Notes: generated by a model not told the origin, from the sequence alone. Positions 31,701-44,429 are shown, numbered from the stretch's first letter. The stretch: DNA of 64,000 nt from Ixodes scapularis (GCF_016920785.2 NW_024609927.1:1246001-1310000); one strand, 5' to 3'. Numbers and translations are program-made.

Positions 31701-34061
31701 CGGGTCCAATCTATGAGCCGCATTCAAATATCGTCACTGGGCGGTACTGCTACCGCCCAGCTACGTCATCAGGTTTTTCGAAGGAGAGATTGAATGAAAA
31801 CGCTCGGTTTTGTCCTCGAAATTACAGCGCAACAAAGGAGTTTCTTGGCTAGTGCCGTTGCGTGCGAGTGTCCTTGAGTCCCACTAGTGCCAGTAAGCTC
31901 GTGTAAAGTGAAAAACATTCCAATTGAATATCGTTGCACCGCCCCTTTAAACATGGCGTGTGTCAACATGCTGCAATGCACGCTCATTGAACTCTCTTCT
32001 AGAGGACTTTAAAAAATAAGAAGCTAAGTAAAGCTCCACCTTTAACGGAAGTTTTTTTTTTTTCTTTTTTTTTTCCCCGTCAATAGATCATCGGTATCTT
32101 ATGAGCTACCAGAGTTCGCGTGCAGATAAATCACGCCAAAAAGAAACCAGCAGGCGGGCAGTTGGCCGAGCTTCTACCGCACTCTTAAAGAGTAACTCCG
32201 ATCAAAAGTCGAAACAAAATAAATGACTGGTATTGATTCAAAGCAACTAAATACGAGCACTGCCAGAGTGGGTGACTAATACAATAACCCGATCAACTCT
32301 AAAACTGATATCAAAGCTGCTACCACCAGGCTCTGTGCGGGCATTAGACAGGCTCGCTCTACTCTGAAGCAATCCTGTGTCCAGCCCTCATGCTCGGAAT
32401 CAAGAAGGCCACTTGCTGGTTACTGCAAGTTATTTCGCTATGCCTTTCTGCTTCGCGGATAAAAGAGAGCAACAATAAAGGCAAGTAGAACAAGGACAGG
32501 GCAAAACACCCTCGTAAATTTTTGCCGTTCATGTTACTTTCCTCTTTCTTCGTAACCTTACCAGCTCTCTCTAATTTGCCGTTTCTCATTCATCTTCAGC
32601 CGTCTCAGTGGACTACTTCAGCTTGTTATGTTCTGCTTTAGCGGCAGTCGTTTGGAAGTGCTCGTTTGCGTAAGCGCACGAAGATAACTGGTTTCCTGCT
32701 CGCTTAAGTGAGGGTGCCGAAGTGCTAAGTGCTTGCGAAACTAGCATCTTTGCCCAATGCCCAACCCGCCTTCTTGTGCCTCTGTTGGCGCAAACGACCC
32801 GCTGGGCCACCCGAAGGCGCGTTTTCACCATTTCCCCCAAAACTCCAAGGTGAGATAGACATGGGTCAACGAGGTTCGTCGAAGAGATTCGGGAGGCCTT
32901 GCACTCGGAAAACTTTACAGGCGGCCAAACGCGAACTGAGAAGCTTCCCCAACGCTTCTGTAACGTGATTTACAAACAACCAAGATTGTAGTTCTTCTCA
33001 GAAGAATGGGGTTCGTTCTGAGCCTTTGGAGCAGATCCGTGGCCAATTTTGCCGCTGAATGAATATCACCTATTTATCGTAGCAAACTCGCTTTTCTGCC
33101 GGAATTGTGCGTTCATATTTTTTACGGATGGCTGACTCCTGGGGAACAGAGCAGTAAAATATTCATAGCACCTTACCTGTCTGATGGTAACCGCTTCTGC
33201 ATGTAGGCCAGTCGTACGGTTTGCAGAACCTTGTTACGAAATTTGCGCAGCAATACGGCGCTGCAGTTGATCACCAGGGTTGACATCTTCTAGAGCCAGT
33301 AGTTTCGGTTTCGCAGTAGACCCCTGAAACAGAACTCTGAGATAAAGATATCTAAAGAACTACATATGATTTCGAAAAAAATATATTATACCTGGCAATT
33401 CATGGACACTTACCACGGGGAAAAAACTGATCGTAATCCTAAGATCAAGAAAAAGTACCTGAGTTGCACTCTAGCATGTCACCGACTCTTGGTAATATAG
33501 AGCTATCACCACGTGTCCTAGAGGACTAGCCGGCTCCATAGTTACTTCACTGTGTCTGAACATTGCACAACACATTTATTAAGATGACTTAGTAGGACTC
33601 ATATTTACAAGCTAGCTGTGCCACTGGCTGGTTTTTAAATATCAAAGGAATCAGGAGCTTTGGTACAAACAAAAATACGTGAGCACGTGCTCAAGCAAGC
33701 GCGGGCACTCTCCCGACTGAAAGAACTAGATTGTGCTGCCACCAATGTGCTGCAAGGACCTATATTCGGCTACACGAGTGTCCCTTTTGTGGGTTTTCTG
33801 GTTTATGGCTTGGCCTCCAAGTTCGCTCTAAAACGCTTCTTCCCTCTGCTTTCTCATGCGTGCATTGTTTCAGGCTGGAAATTGTTTCAGTCCGTTTTCC
33901 GCAAAGGGGCGACAGTCAATTTTAAAATGATTGAATGGGTCTGCAATTTTATTTATAAAAATTTCAAAATATTTGCAAGCACATTTTGAGACTCATAGGC
34001 TGTACAGCATCCAGTTGAACACCTAAACAATTTTGGCATCCTCGTTTGTTTCTTCCACCAG
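28716..34061. other. No recognised gene; small hairpin
   Basis: 5.3 kb without a recognisable family. I note a perfect 10-bp hairpin ctgggcggta/taccgcccag with a 4-nt loop (31737-31760), a T/C-rich tract at 32049-32077, and aaaatggcggcgccc at about 28971, a word often seen near animal promoters. A minus frame at 29513-29794 and plus frames at 32729-32968 and 33660-33989 match nothing I know. Confidence 0.45.
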
Positions 34062-34185
34062 GAATGCGCCGATCGATGTGGTGATCCTCCGAACTCATTT
34101 CGAAGATTCTCTCGGTGAGCCTCACTGCATTGTCATCGGGCCGAACGTCTACGAAAACCCTTTGCACAAGTATGAAGTGTCAATG
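34062..34185 (+). CDS. Candidate internal exon of a host gene
   Basis: A 124-nt open segment bounded by a good acceptor (tttcttccaccag before 34062) and a donor (ATG then GTGAGA at 34186). It encodes a coherent peptide with APIDVVILRTHFED and GEPHCIVIGPNVYENP, ending KYEVSM. The upstream intron would be phase 2 and the downstream intron phase 0. I do not know the gene for certain. The THFE...GP pattern followed by VSM resembles secreted, multi-copy arachnid proteins related to GH18-like domains, from memory of the style only. The segment at 38436-38603 has a matching phase and could be the next exon. Without transcripts this remains a prediction. Confidence 0.4.
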
Positions 34186-35871
34186 GTGAGACATATGCCT
34201 GTAACAAACCCGTGGTACTTCTTTAAACGCCTTAATGATAACAGTATTGCAGCAACCTTAACTCATTGATTTCGAGTATGTACATCTAAGGAGGGATTGT
34301 TTAAATTAGTTTCAACGTTATGCCGCTCGGAAAAGAAGTTATCACACCCGTTAAAGAACGCAATTTCAGTTCCTGAATTAAATATTAAACAGAGATATAA
34401 CAAAGTTGTACCTACTTTTTTTTTATTTTCCCGGTCAAATTTTTTGGGGGAAATTAAGTGCGTGTCGAAGTCACGCGATGTCACATTTGGAGATTGATGA
34501 AGTGGGAAAACTAAATTGTTTTATGGGTGAGCTGCCGTGACTTTGCCAGCTAGTTTTTGCGAGGAAAACAAGCTGGCATTTAAGCCGGGTGATGTCAATT
34601 TTCTCGAGAAATTTAGTGGCGAAATGCACTGACGGACAAAGAAATTTCTGTTAGGATTGAGGGTTTCGAGAACATGTGTTTTATACTCTAACAGAGCAAA
34701 ACATGGGCCTGCTGAGCCCTTTTCGCCGATTGGTCTGATTTTGATATCTCCCACAAATACTATGTGGTGGTCCCTTTCTAATCCAGTTTATTTTCCTTCG
34801 AATCGGGGCTGTTTTTCAGGAGTTTATTTTTCCTCATAGGAATTTGGTGGTCATAAATGTCAACTTTTTGCAGTCAGACAAAAAAAAAGCGGTGTTCATT
34901 GCGGCTTTTGTTGATGAAGCGATGACGCAGGTATGGGATTCCCCCAACCTACAGGGATCATGCGCGTGAGATAGATGCTTGAAAAACTTCCCGTCGGCAA
35001 TAAAAAGCATGAAGCAAATAAGCTAAGGGTCGTGGTTTCAAAGAAAGAAGTATTCTCGTGTAGAGTTCAAGGAAGCTTCGCTCCTGACTAGCAGAAAACA
35101 AAGCTGTAGATAAATATTTCCTACCTGTGACGCTTGGGCACTCCTAATTGAGGAACAGCTTCAATGCATGAGTACGGGTTCGCTGGGTCACATTGTGCCG
35201 TCCGGGTAGCCAGGATCGCTTGAGATGACGAACTTTGTTGTAGGCAGCTGGGTAATTCTCGGAAGAAGTTGCTTCTTTTGTCCGACGAGCACCAACTCAT
35301 TTAGCTTGAGAGTTTCATTTCAATAAACAATTAAATACATTCGTAGCGAATAAGGGTACATCAGCGAAATTATTCAAGAAAAGAAAACTTCTCCTGTACA
35401 GAATTTGGTAGGAGGTGCTCGGGTGTTAGTTTACCCAAGCTCGGAAGTTGCTGGCTCGGGTGATTAAGTTTCTATTACGGAGACCTTGTGCCTCGGCATC
35501 CCTCGACCGGGCTCGATTAGAGAGCTTGAGATCTCCAGCTCCAGCACAAAAAAGAAGCCACCTGATACTTTTCCCCCCAAAAATCACTCGTTGGCCCATC
35601 CCCTTTTGGCAAGCGGCCAATTCTCAACGCGTCGTCACACAGGCCTTTCCCACCGGGCGAAAGGCCAACACCGATCGCCTCGTTTTCTCGCCATTGGGGC
35701 AGTGCTTACATTCCTGCGTGAGACCCCGCGATCTGCGTGTATCTCACGGCTAAAGGTCAGGTGGGTTTGGATCCATGCACATTATACCATGAACTACAAG
35801 GCCAGTCAGACCACCGACCCCTGTGTGGATCATACCTCGGCAAACCTCACTCTATAAAGGCCCTCACTCAC
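34186..35871. other. No recognised gene; possible intron
   Basis: If the two candidate exons belong together this is the first part of their intron. Frames at 35448-35857 are open but unrecognised. Confidence 0.4.
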
Positions 35872-36310
35872 CCTCATCTTCAGAGGTGAGGTGAGGGTGA
35901 GTAAGTTTCTGAACCAGGAAAATTCATGAGTGTGAGGGTGAGTGAGGGCCGTGAGGGCTATAAGGGCAGAGAGGGCTGTGAGGTCTGTGAGAACCATGAG
36001 GGCCGCGAAGGCGGTGAGTGCCTGAGGGGCGTGAGGGGTGTGAGGGCCATGAGTGCGTGAGGGGAGTGAGGGCGGTTAGTGTGTGAGTGGTGTGAGGGCC
36101 ATGAGTGGGTAATGGAGGTGAGGGCTTAAAGTGCGTGAGGGCCATGAGGAGCGCGAGGGCGGTGATTCTGTGAATGGCATGTTGGCCATGAGTGTGTGAG
36201 GGGAGTGACGGGTATGAGTGCGTGAGGTCCGTGAGGGCGGTGAGTGCGTGAGTGGTGTGAGGGCCATGAAGGCGTGAGGGACGTGTGGCTGTAAGTGCGT
36301 GAGGCCTTCT
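35872..36310 (+). repeat. GTGAGGG minisatellite, first array
   Basis: Irregular tandem words of the gtgagggccatgagtgcgtgagg type with a basic step of 6-9 bp and longer unit near 30 bp. The array begins with a short inverted start (cctcactcaccctc at about 35863 against gtgagggtgag). Confidence 0.85.
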
Positions 36311-36789
36311 TCAGAAGGAGCAACGTTTTCAGCAGTTTTGGTGTTGGTGGCGGGTTGTTCCCTAGCTTTCCCCAGATCGACACGAATTGCTGTGATCGGG
36401 TCCGGTTAAAAACAAGCGAGCAACTCAGAGCACTTCTTAGACGTTTGAAGTGGCTGCATCCAATCAAGAACGCGATTTTTTCGCGTAATTCCTCGGGCCG
36501 GTGACGATGACAACGCAAAAATTGGTTCTGGTTTGAAATTGATTGCTTTTTGTTGGAAATCAACTCTTTCAGAAAGAAGCATTAATATTCTCAACGAGAT
36601 CTGAATGCATAAAAACATGTTTATAGCCCGTAATTGTGTGTCTAAATAGCACAAGCCAAATTAAAATTCCTTGATGATGATGGCAAATTGCAGCATTTGG
36701 TTGCTGCGTGCGAACGCTGGTGGCCCGTGCTGCTGGTGTTCCGATGTCATGTTTCTGACCGAAATGGCCCCGTCTGAAGCGGGCCTGAG
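36311..36789. other. Non-repetitive insert between minisatellite arrays
   Basis: About 480 bp of ordinary sequence separating two blocks of the same minisatellite. No gene or inverted ends are visible. Confidence 0.5.
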
Positions 36790-37310
36790 TGGCGTGTTGG
36801 CCATAATTGCTTGAGGGGCGTGAAGGGTATGAGTGCGTGAGGGCCGTGAGGGCGGTTAGTGCGTGAGGTCCATAGGGACGTGAGGGCTATGAGGTCGTGA
36901 GGGCCGTGAGGACGGTGAGTGCATGAGGGGCATGAGTGCGTTAGGGGTTTGAGGGCCATGAGTGCGCGAGGGGTATGAGTGCGTGACGGCGGTAAATGCA
37001 GGGGTGCGTGAATGGCGTAGAGGCCATGAGTGCACGAGGGACGTGAGGGGCACGAGTGCGTGAAGGCGGTGAGGGGGCGTCAGGGCTATGAGTGCGGGAG
37101 GGCGGAGAGTGCGTGATGGTCGTGAGGGCCATGATTGCGTGAGGGGCATGAGGGCCGTGAAGTTTACTAAGGGTGAGTGAAGGGCTGAGGGTGAGTGGGA
37201 GTGTGAGGATGAGGGTAAATAACGGGCAGAAGGTGTGTGTAACTGTGAGGGTGAGGGAGAGTGAGGGGCTTAGGGGAGTGTGGCTGTGAGGGTGATGGTA
37301 AATAAGGGCA
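36790..37310 (+). repeat. GTGAGGG minisatellite, second array
   Basis: Same unit as 35872-36310 and same strand. It is interrupted by the intervening 480 bp and related in words to the GTGAGTTC arrays near 18 kb. Confidence 0.85.
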
Positions 37311-38435
37311 ACCTAAAATGCCGACCTCTGATGTGGATATCCCCGGTGTACCCCGTCATTCATTCCTCCAGACCTGGTCAGGTCTTGCAGCTGTACCGTG
37401 AACTCTAATACACGGGCGAGGAAGAACACACCGATGTACACAGCTCCCAACAGTACCTCCGCACTCCCCCTGCGCGAAACGCAAGTTCTGATACTCTCAG
37501 CTAAACACGCACTATCCAAACCTCGCGTTGTAAAGTACTCCTGGCCCCCAACGTTTCTCACGACGGAAGGTGTTCACGCCTACGCTTTTCTTCCATAAAG
37601 GTCCCTATGGTGCTAACGGACCATCCGTGGAGCATTTGTCGATCACTATGACATGGTTTATCTATCTTGCTTGATTTCTTTATAACCGGCTCGGGGCGTT
37701 ATATTGCAGGATTTATCGGTATATAAACCGACCACATCAAACTTGTAGATGACGTATATGTTCTACTTTGTAGTGGCGAAACACCTAACACTCAGATATA
37801 TATACTCTATTTGATTTTTCTTTTTAATTTACTGTAGAGGAAGCTAGGAGGTTTTAAGCAAATATAATGTGTAGTGAATGCAACACGGTCTTCGGAAGGC
37901 GTGCAGCAACACGCTGGGTGCGTTGTTACATCATGCGTTAGCGCCACTGAAGTGTACCGCACGGCTCGTAGCGTCTGCTAAGGCTAATAGTAAGTGGAAA
38001 CGGTTTTTAGGCGTTTGCGATTGCCACACCTTCTGAAGGATGCTGATCGTCTGATATTGAACACTTAGTTGATAAGGTGTGCTTTCGGTGGGCTAGTCAT
38101 TCTCCCAAACTCCGAATTTTCTACCCATGATGGCCAAGTTAGCTTTTAAAACGTGGTTGTTTGCAAGAGTCTATAAAACTGACTCTTTGTAAAGGTGTGC
38201 GTATACCGGATCAAATCGAGTGTTGCTTTGTCATCCCTTGATTTAACACTCCTAAGAAAACGAGTTGTCGCGCTACTTTGCTTTCACTGTGAAGTTTAAG
38301 AATGTCGCAGCAGTATTCGATTCAGTCCGGTTTTCGCACACCCCTAGTAATGAGCTGTTGGGTGCCAAGCGTCGGAACGTGTTAGTCAGTCTCACTTAGG
38401 CTAATATGAATCTCGATACATTTGTGTAGGTACAG
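37311..38435. other. No recognised gene; possible intron
   Basis: Nothing identifiable. Confidence 0.4.
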
Positions 38436-38603
38436 GCTTTGGACTATGTAAAAAGCCGATCGGTTCAATTTAAGAACCGGGCACTCACCGTGTCGTTTTC
38501 AATGGCCTTATTGATGATCGAAACGTACGGCACCAAAATTGATTCCTCGCTCTTCCAGTATGGAAGAAACTGCAGCTCTCTTCACCAGAAGAACATCGCG
38601 GAG
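38436..38603 (+). CDS. Candidate internal exon, possibly same gene as 34062-34185
   Basis: A 168-nt segment ends in a strong donor (GCGGAG then GTAAGT at 38604). It can start after tacag at 38435, although the pyrimidine tract there is weak. In phase 0 it reads 56 codons, including ALDYVKSRSVQF, LTVSFSMALLMIETYGTK and a Cys-containing end, GRNCSSLHQKNIAE. Both its introns would be phase 0, fitting the phase-0 donor of the exon at 34185. The hydrophobic strand followed by a Cys-X-S segment resembles the same secreted arachnid protein style, by impression. Exon status and link to the upstream exon are inferred. Confidence 0.45.
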
Positions 38604-38726
38604 GTAAGTCACTCGATAAGAACACTCCCGGTTTCTTGCCGCGTCCGGCTATCAAATCATTGCGAAATCTCATACACTGCACACTGCTCCCCATTGTTAC
38701 AATGCCGTGTGTAAATCTAGCGTAAT

Positions 38727-38879
38727 TACTACTATACTCCGCGACAACTTTTCTTGGCAATGCAGTGGAAGGTACAAGCACATGTTCCCTCTCTCATTCT
38801 GAGCGCTGAATAAAGCTGCGCGCGGGCTCTCCTCCTCTCCCAGGAAATGCCAAGAAAAGTTGTCGCGGATTATAGTAAA
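38727..38879. mobile_element. MITE, about 150 bp, first copy (partner at 55861-55970)
   Basis: Inverted ends read ccgcgacaacttttcttggc at the left and in reverse at the right, for about 36 bp with few mismatches. The centre holds ctgaataaagctg. A long stretch of the same centre occurs inverted at 55861-55970. Confidence 0.75.
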
Positions 38880-41450
38880 GTTTATCGGAAGGTGTTCATT
38901 AGACCTTCTAACGTCTTGTGACACCACGGTAGCATGTGTATCCATGACGTCATGGAAGACCACGAAATCTTCTGAAAATAAATTACTGCTTCATTTGGCG
39001 CACGATACCTAAGCTTCCATATTGAAAATACACTCTTCAGACATGATGTGTCATGGGAACCTCTCAGCTCTTCAAACTCCTTACTCCATCAAACCCCTAC
39101 AGAACAACAAACACATTAGCCCGTCGAACCCTTTAGCCGGCCAGACCATTCAGCATAAACCCGCTCATTCCATCAACTCTTTAAACGCCTAAATGACCGT
39201 GAACCATAGAGTCAAATGGCAGTTTAAAAAGTTATTAGATATTTATTTCCGACATTGAGTGTCACATGCATGCTTTAACTTAGAAAGACGAAAAGAATCA
39301 ACCTTTGCTCAAACCCGGGCGCAAGCAGCTGTGGACGAAAGTGATTAGATCAAATAGAAACAACCGCGTTCCTTGTCACAAAAACTATCTTTCAAAGTAT
39401 TTCGAATGCCACAGGGTCTATTCCTGATATACCTTAACTCAACTAATAAAAGCGAGCAGATACACCACACGGATGTATGCATACTGTCAGCAAGCACGTT
39501 TTAACGAAAACCACCAACGCTAAACCGACATCGGCCGCCCTTGTAAACTCCTGAGCGAAGTGACGGTGTCGTCCATGATGCCGTCGCAGCGGCGTCTCCG
39601 GCGTATTTTTCAATCGCCGGATGCGTCTAAACCCGGACGGGCGAAGGGGCGTAAGGAACAGGGTCGAGCAGCGGCCGTTTTCTGCCGTCTAGGGACCCGC
39701 AATGCCATGACCCTGATGCGCAGGCACTACATGCGGTGGGACGCTGACCCCGACCGCCAGGTTTGCGGCGGGTGGGCCGACACCGGCCACACCTTCCTGG
39801 AATAAGCCGAACACGATGACGTTTGGGCGGTAGAGGGGTTCCCGTGCGGGACCAAGGAAGAAACCGCACGGATCGAAACAGACCTAGAATGGAGCCCTCA
39901 AATGTATGCTCACCTTCCTGGATGAAACCGAATTGGCCAAAAGTCACTTTAGTTTTTTAAAGCCAATCAAAATCAAAAACCAGGGTATTGAGCCTCCGGA
40001 GCATGGCTGCCAACGCGGAAAGTAAAATTTGATTAGCAAACGCCTGAAATTTTTCTATTTCCCACAAAATTTACTTCCCTTGCCCAAATAATTACATAAA
40101 ACTATTCTTTGTTGTTTTACATCACTTCTATTTTTACGATAAAATATATAATAGCTAGACTTTACGCCTTATATACATATCGCTAAGATAAGTTCCTCGT
40201 TTCAATACCGCGGCCCAAGCAAATCTGGCAAGGGGAAGTGTTACAGGGAGTTTTAAACTGACGAATGAAACTCTGTCTTCACCTTAGATGATATGCATGC
40301 AATCAGACCTTGGTACAGTTGAATAACTTCAATAACGCTTTTTGTAATAGTCAGTCTAACACAAAAGGTGTAACACAAGCGCGATTTCATGTGATCGAAA
40401 ACAGGGAACACGACACACAGTAACTGCTGTTTGTTGCACGACACTTCAGGATGTAATATTGTAATGATAAATCTGTATCTCCAGCCATCGCAGTGTTTTT
40501 TCAAATACAGTGTAGTTGTTGTTCTTTTTTTCGAGAAGACACAGCAGCCTTTTCAGAAGCTTCCACTTGGCTGAGCTCTTCGTCAATACCTTTCACGGGA
40601 TCAATGAGAAAGAATGAAAAGCGATTTCGCCGAAAAAAGTTCTTCGAGTGCCGAGTGCTTCGAGAGTTCGCACAACAAACCGCAAAATGGCTGGAGGGAA
40701 TAACCTAAGTGTAGCTAAAGCAACTAAACTTCGATGTTATTTCGATATAAAATCGTAATTGACTTATCAAAATCCAGATATATACGGTGCCCAAGATTTC
40801 TCTCGAACTTGCGAGATTTCCTTTATTATCAAATTTCCTTCGGGTTGGCAGCCCTGCTTCGGAGCGTGTTTTTTGAAAGGCTGCACTCTTAAATTTAAAA
40901 AAAAAACAAAAAACGCGTGTGGACTGCTGCGAAAGGTGAAGGTCAGTCTAAAGAGCTATTAAATAAGCTAGACTCGGGAGAATCGACACTTCATCCGCCG
41001 TGGCGCTTGAAATCACTGCACCCTGTTTTTTGAGGATTCCTTTTAAATCACTGGAAACACCTTTTTGTCCTCTAATAATGTTAAACAACTTGCCAAAGAG
41101 AAAAAAAAAAGCGCGAGCCCTTCTAGTTTGTGAATTTGGATGACCAGCGAAGCTCTTTAGCACACGACAGAGACGTTACACTGCATATTGAACAAAAATA
41201 CGAACACATTATTGCCTTCATTCTTGGTCCTCGTGACGAAATGGTAGGCACATGCTAAATTATTCAAGAATTAAGGAGAATGCAAGGAATGATCTTCCAC
41301 TCGCCGCACGTGCCGGCGTCTGCAGCGGGCCGGAAAGGGGAGGGCTGGGCCGCCACGGGCCGGACTCGGGCCATCAGGCTGGCTCGGGCCCGTGCAGTTC
41401 TCTACAGCAGTACACACAGAGGGTTGGTCAAGGATTTAGTCCGCCTAAAC
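38880..41450. other. No recognised gene; GC-rich island
   Basis: The interval 39547-39950 is markedly more GC-rich than its surroundings and has an 81-codon Arg-rich frame (39560-39805) without a known domain. The rest is AT-rich and featureless. Confidence 0.45.
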
Positions 41451-41532
41451 CAGTGGCCGGGATGGTCTAATAGGCCAATTTCCTCACCTCTAATAAGCGA
41501 AATTCGCAGGTTCGATTCCCGTTCCTGGCACA
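41451..41532 (+). mobile_element. Decayed tRNA-derived SINE head
   Basis: A pol III-like A box (tggtctaatagg) and a consensus B box (ggttcgattcc, 41511-41521) lie at tRNA spacing, but the acceptor and anticodon arms no longer fold properly. A T/C-rich tail follows. A SINE head is more likely than a functional tRNA gene. Confidence 0.5.
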
Positions 41533-41693
41533 ACCTTTCGCTAGCTCTCTTTGCCTTTCCCTTGCCCAAACATTATTGAAGTAAATTCAGTAATCATTCC
41601 CTCCCCTTTTCGGTCACTATAAATTTTATATGTATAACCATGGGTTGCACGTTTTCCTGAACTACCTTATGCAAAAATAAATTGGCCTCCACT

Positions 41694-41843
41694 TAAAGAC
41701 CGACGACCAATACGCGCTTTCCACTTTTCCCCCGCTTCCTCCTCTCACACTTTTACCCTGTCCACCTTTGCCTGTTTCCTTCTTCCCCATGGTGAGGAGG
41801 ATCTTCTGCCTTGCAGAATCTCGCGTCTGGTCGTCGGCCTTTA
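41694..41843. mobile_element. Small MITE, 150 bp
   Basis: Inverted ends taaagaccgacgaccaatac and its reverse (tggtcgtcggccttta) match over about 21 bp. The interior is C/T-rich and non-coding. Confidence 0.65.
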
Positions 41844-43433
41844 AAATGAAGCGAACATCGCGCTCACTATTCGACTCATGGCCACTGCTTTGCTAAGTTA
41901 ATGGAGACGCCAGTTGCCCAGAGACAGAAAATTCGCTCCATTTCAGGTGCAAGCCGATTTAATTTTGCTGAAAAATATTTTCAACTTTGGTCGCTTCCCA
42001 TGAAAATACAAAACTTAAATTGATGGCGCCAGTGCAACTCTGTGTGAAGCACTCACAAGAAAACTTAACGCGCTCAGTTGCAAAAGAAGTTAGACGTGCG
42101 AAGCAACCTTTAGGTGCCAGACATGATACCTGCTGTGTTTCATGAACGCAGATTTGCCACACGGTCACCCATTTGAATCTCACACTCATTGAGAATCGCC
42201 ACGTACAATTTCTGGGTCTATCGAACAACAAATCTATCGCGACATTCGACAGCCCCGATACCATAAAATGGAAAGTAAGTACCACAACAGTTATTGTGAA
42301 TCTCCTTCGCTCATTTGAATCCTAAATGTCAGCTCATTGTTACGTTTACTTTAGCTACCGTTAGAACGTTGTGCCTTAAGTAGATACTGATAATAAACCC
42401 CACAAAGTATGCTTTAAAACGGTTTTCATTCAAAACTGAAAAAAGCCGAAAGGATAATCGCGAAGCGGGGTCACCTCTGAAGGAGAAAGTAATCTTAGGA
42501 AGAAAGTTGTGGAGCGCTGACTTAGAAGATACTGCGGTGTTTTGGTTTATAGTCCCCGCATTGCCTCTTAATTTGCTACACACACCAACGAACATTACGA
42601 AAGTATAGTAATCCAAATATTATGTCAAAATAACTTTTTGCGAAGTTTTTTTTCATTAGCCAGTCTGGTCCTCACTACGGTTTTCGAAGTGACAGCACCT
42701 ACCGGCAAGAATGATGAAGTGACGTCAGGGGGAGGCATGCAACCAACGCTGCTAGATGAGCTCAGTTACGGAACTGTTCATAGACGCTGCGCCCACGAGC
42801 TGTACCCCCCCTTTCTCTCCTTCATCCCAGTTCGCTTCCCGTCGTTCGGCGCGCGGCACGGCTGCTCTGCTAACTGCGGTGTATTATTTTATTCATTTAA
42901 TCCCTGCTACAATCCCTGTAGTGAATATAGCAGGGATTGAGGTATAAGAACAACAGAAATATACAATTTAAGGTAACGAAGAGTAAACAGAAAGAAAGTG
43001 CCACATTTATCTTGAAAATTATATAACATATCAACTCATATATATTGACAAAAAAGTTAGTTTTCAATGGCACCGATGAGCAAGGGAACACTTTTATAAA
43101 TAAAAAACAGAGTATCTACTTTCTTCCTGTCTCTTATATATGAAGAAAAAAGAAAGTATCTGAAACAGTTTCAATAAAGGGAATACTCAAGGAGTGTATT
43201 GCTGTGCTTGTTTCAAGTGTTTTCTTCTTTTTTTTTACTTCTGAAAGCATTACATACATTGTATTGTCAGTTTCATATACGTCGTTATAAAAAATTTCAA
43301 TCCACCAACTTTTTCTTGATCAGCAACGGACATTTGTACAGCTTTTTCTGAAAGCTCTGTTGGCGATTAATAATGACCGTATTTGTGAAAAATAAATTCT
43401 GTAATTTTTTTAGCACTTTCAGTAATACTTTCA
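41844..43433. other. No recognised gene; hairpin
   Basis: Contains an 11-bp inverted repeat aatccctgcta/tagcagggatt at 42899-42938. A T-rich tract and AG at about 42645-42659 look like a splice acceptor followed by an open frame to 42940. I cannot support an exon there. Confidence 0.4.
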
Positions 43434-44059
43434 TTATTTTGTATAGGAAGAAACCAGGTAATATCTGTATAGTATAATACAGGGAGCAGCGAGGGAAGAG
43501 GATGGATAAAGCTTGAAATCACGAGTGTAATATTTTAACGTTCTTTTTAGAAAAAGTGATTTCACAAGGGCTTTGTTTTTTTCAAATTTAAAATGTGTGT
43601 TCCAGTTCAAATACCATATTATCATGACGCCAAGGTACTTTTATGTAAAGGCTCTGCGCAAATTCACAGTGTTAACACTATAAGAAAACTCGAGAACATT
43701 TTTCTTCTTTTCCGTTAAGCGCATAGATAAGGTTTTGTCTAAAGTTAACGTCATTTCCCAGCTGTCGTACCAGTCGTCCACTTACTTTAAAAATCATTTC
43801 TTAAAAGTTCATCGTGTTGGCCTTTGATCTCTCGATAAATAACACAATCATTAGAAAATAGATTTATATTTGCTTCAATTCCATCTTCGCTGTTATTTAT
43901 AAGCAGCTGGAATGGGAGTGACGCCAAAACAGAACGTTGCGGGACAACAAAAATTACTTCATTTCTTCCCGAGGTGTGCGCACCGTAAAAAAAAAAAAGA
44001 AATGAAAGCGATTTTCTAAACACTTTTTGACCCTGGATCCTATCTGACCCTCTCCTCAT
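43434..44059 (-). pseudogene. LINE reverse transcriptase relic (C-terminal part)
   Basis: A decayed fragment of a non-LTR retrotransposon RT. On the minus strand, 43787-44059 reads VVPQRSVLASLPFQLLINNS and NLFSNDCVIYREIKG, clearly degenerate versions of the VPQGSVLGPLLFLLYIND and FADDCVIYR blocks. The Gly and the first catalytic Asp are changed (SND for ADD). In the next frames, MTLTLDKTLSMR and KYLGVMIIWYLNWNTHF continue the usual order (LNLxKT, YLGV...LxWxxH). The end at 43434-43500 is a degenerate YAxxIWxPYT segment. Several frame changes separate the blocks, so it is dead. Clade is not assigned. The LINE at 62 kb is not obviously the same, as that copy lacks this region. Confidence 0.85.
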
Positions 44060-44204
44060 ATGCAGGCTAGTTTGTTTAGGAGTTTGGTATAAACAACTCG
44101 GTCAAACGCTTTCGATTGGTTTAAAATGTGTACATATATCATGGCCAGGAATCCGAGACATTTGCTTTAGTTCCATTGCGCGACGACACGTGGCGTCCAA
44201 GCCC

Positions 44205-44295
44205 GAGTGGAATTAAAGCCCTTGTATCCTGGGAAAAGTCGCGTCATTCATTGTTGCAGAAATGCTCGAGGCACGTGTCGCGCGCCACTCCTGGT
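44205..44295 (+). repeat. Dispersed repeat, copy 1 (partner at 53785-53880)
   Basis: Shares in order attaaagccc, cattgttg, gaa and gctcgaggcacgtg with 53785-53880 in the same orientation. Family unknown. Confidence 0.45.
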
Positions 44296-44429
44296 AAGAA
44301 CACGGCGTCTGAAATCTAGCTCAGTTGTGCGTTGTGCCGCCATGCATGATCCTCAAAGGCTGCACGTTGCACGTGTGTCCTTCAGCGACGGATTGTGCGC
44401 TACTTTTAAAACTTGATGGGGCTTTAAAC

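Noticed and set aside
39560..39805. Arg-rich 81-codon frame in a GC-rich island
   Set aside because: High GC alone lengthens open frames. No domain, splice sites or repeats support it.
41451..41532. Functional tRNA gene
   Set aside because: The B box is perfect, but the acceptor stem does not pair and the anticodon arm is disrupted. A SINE head fits better.
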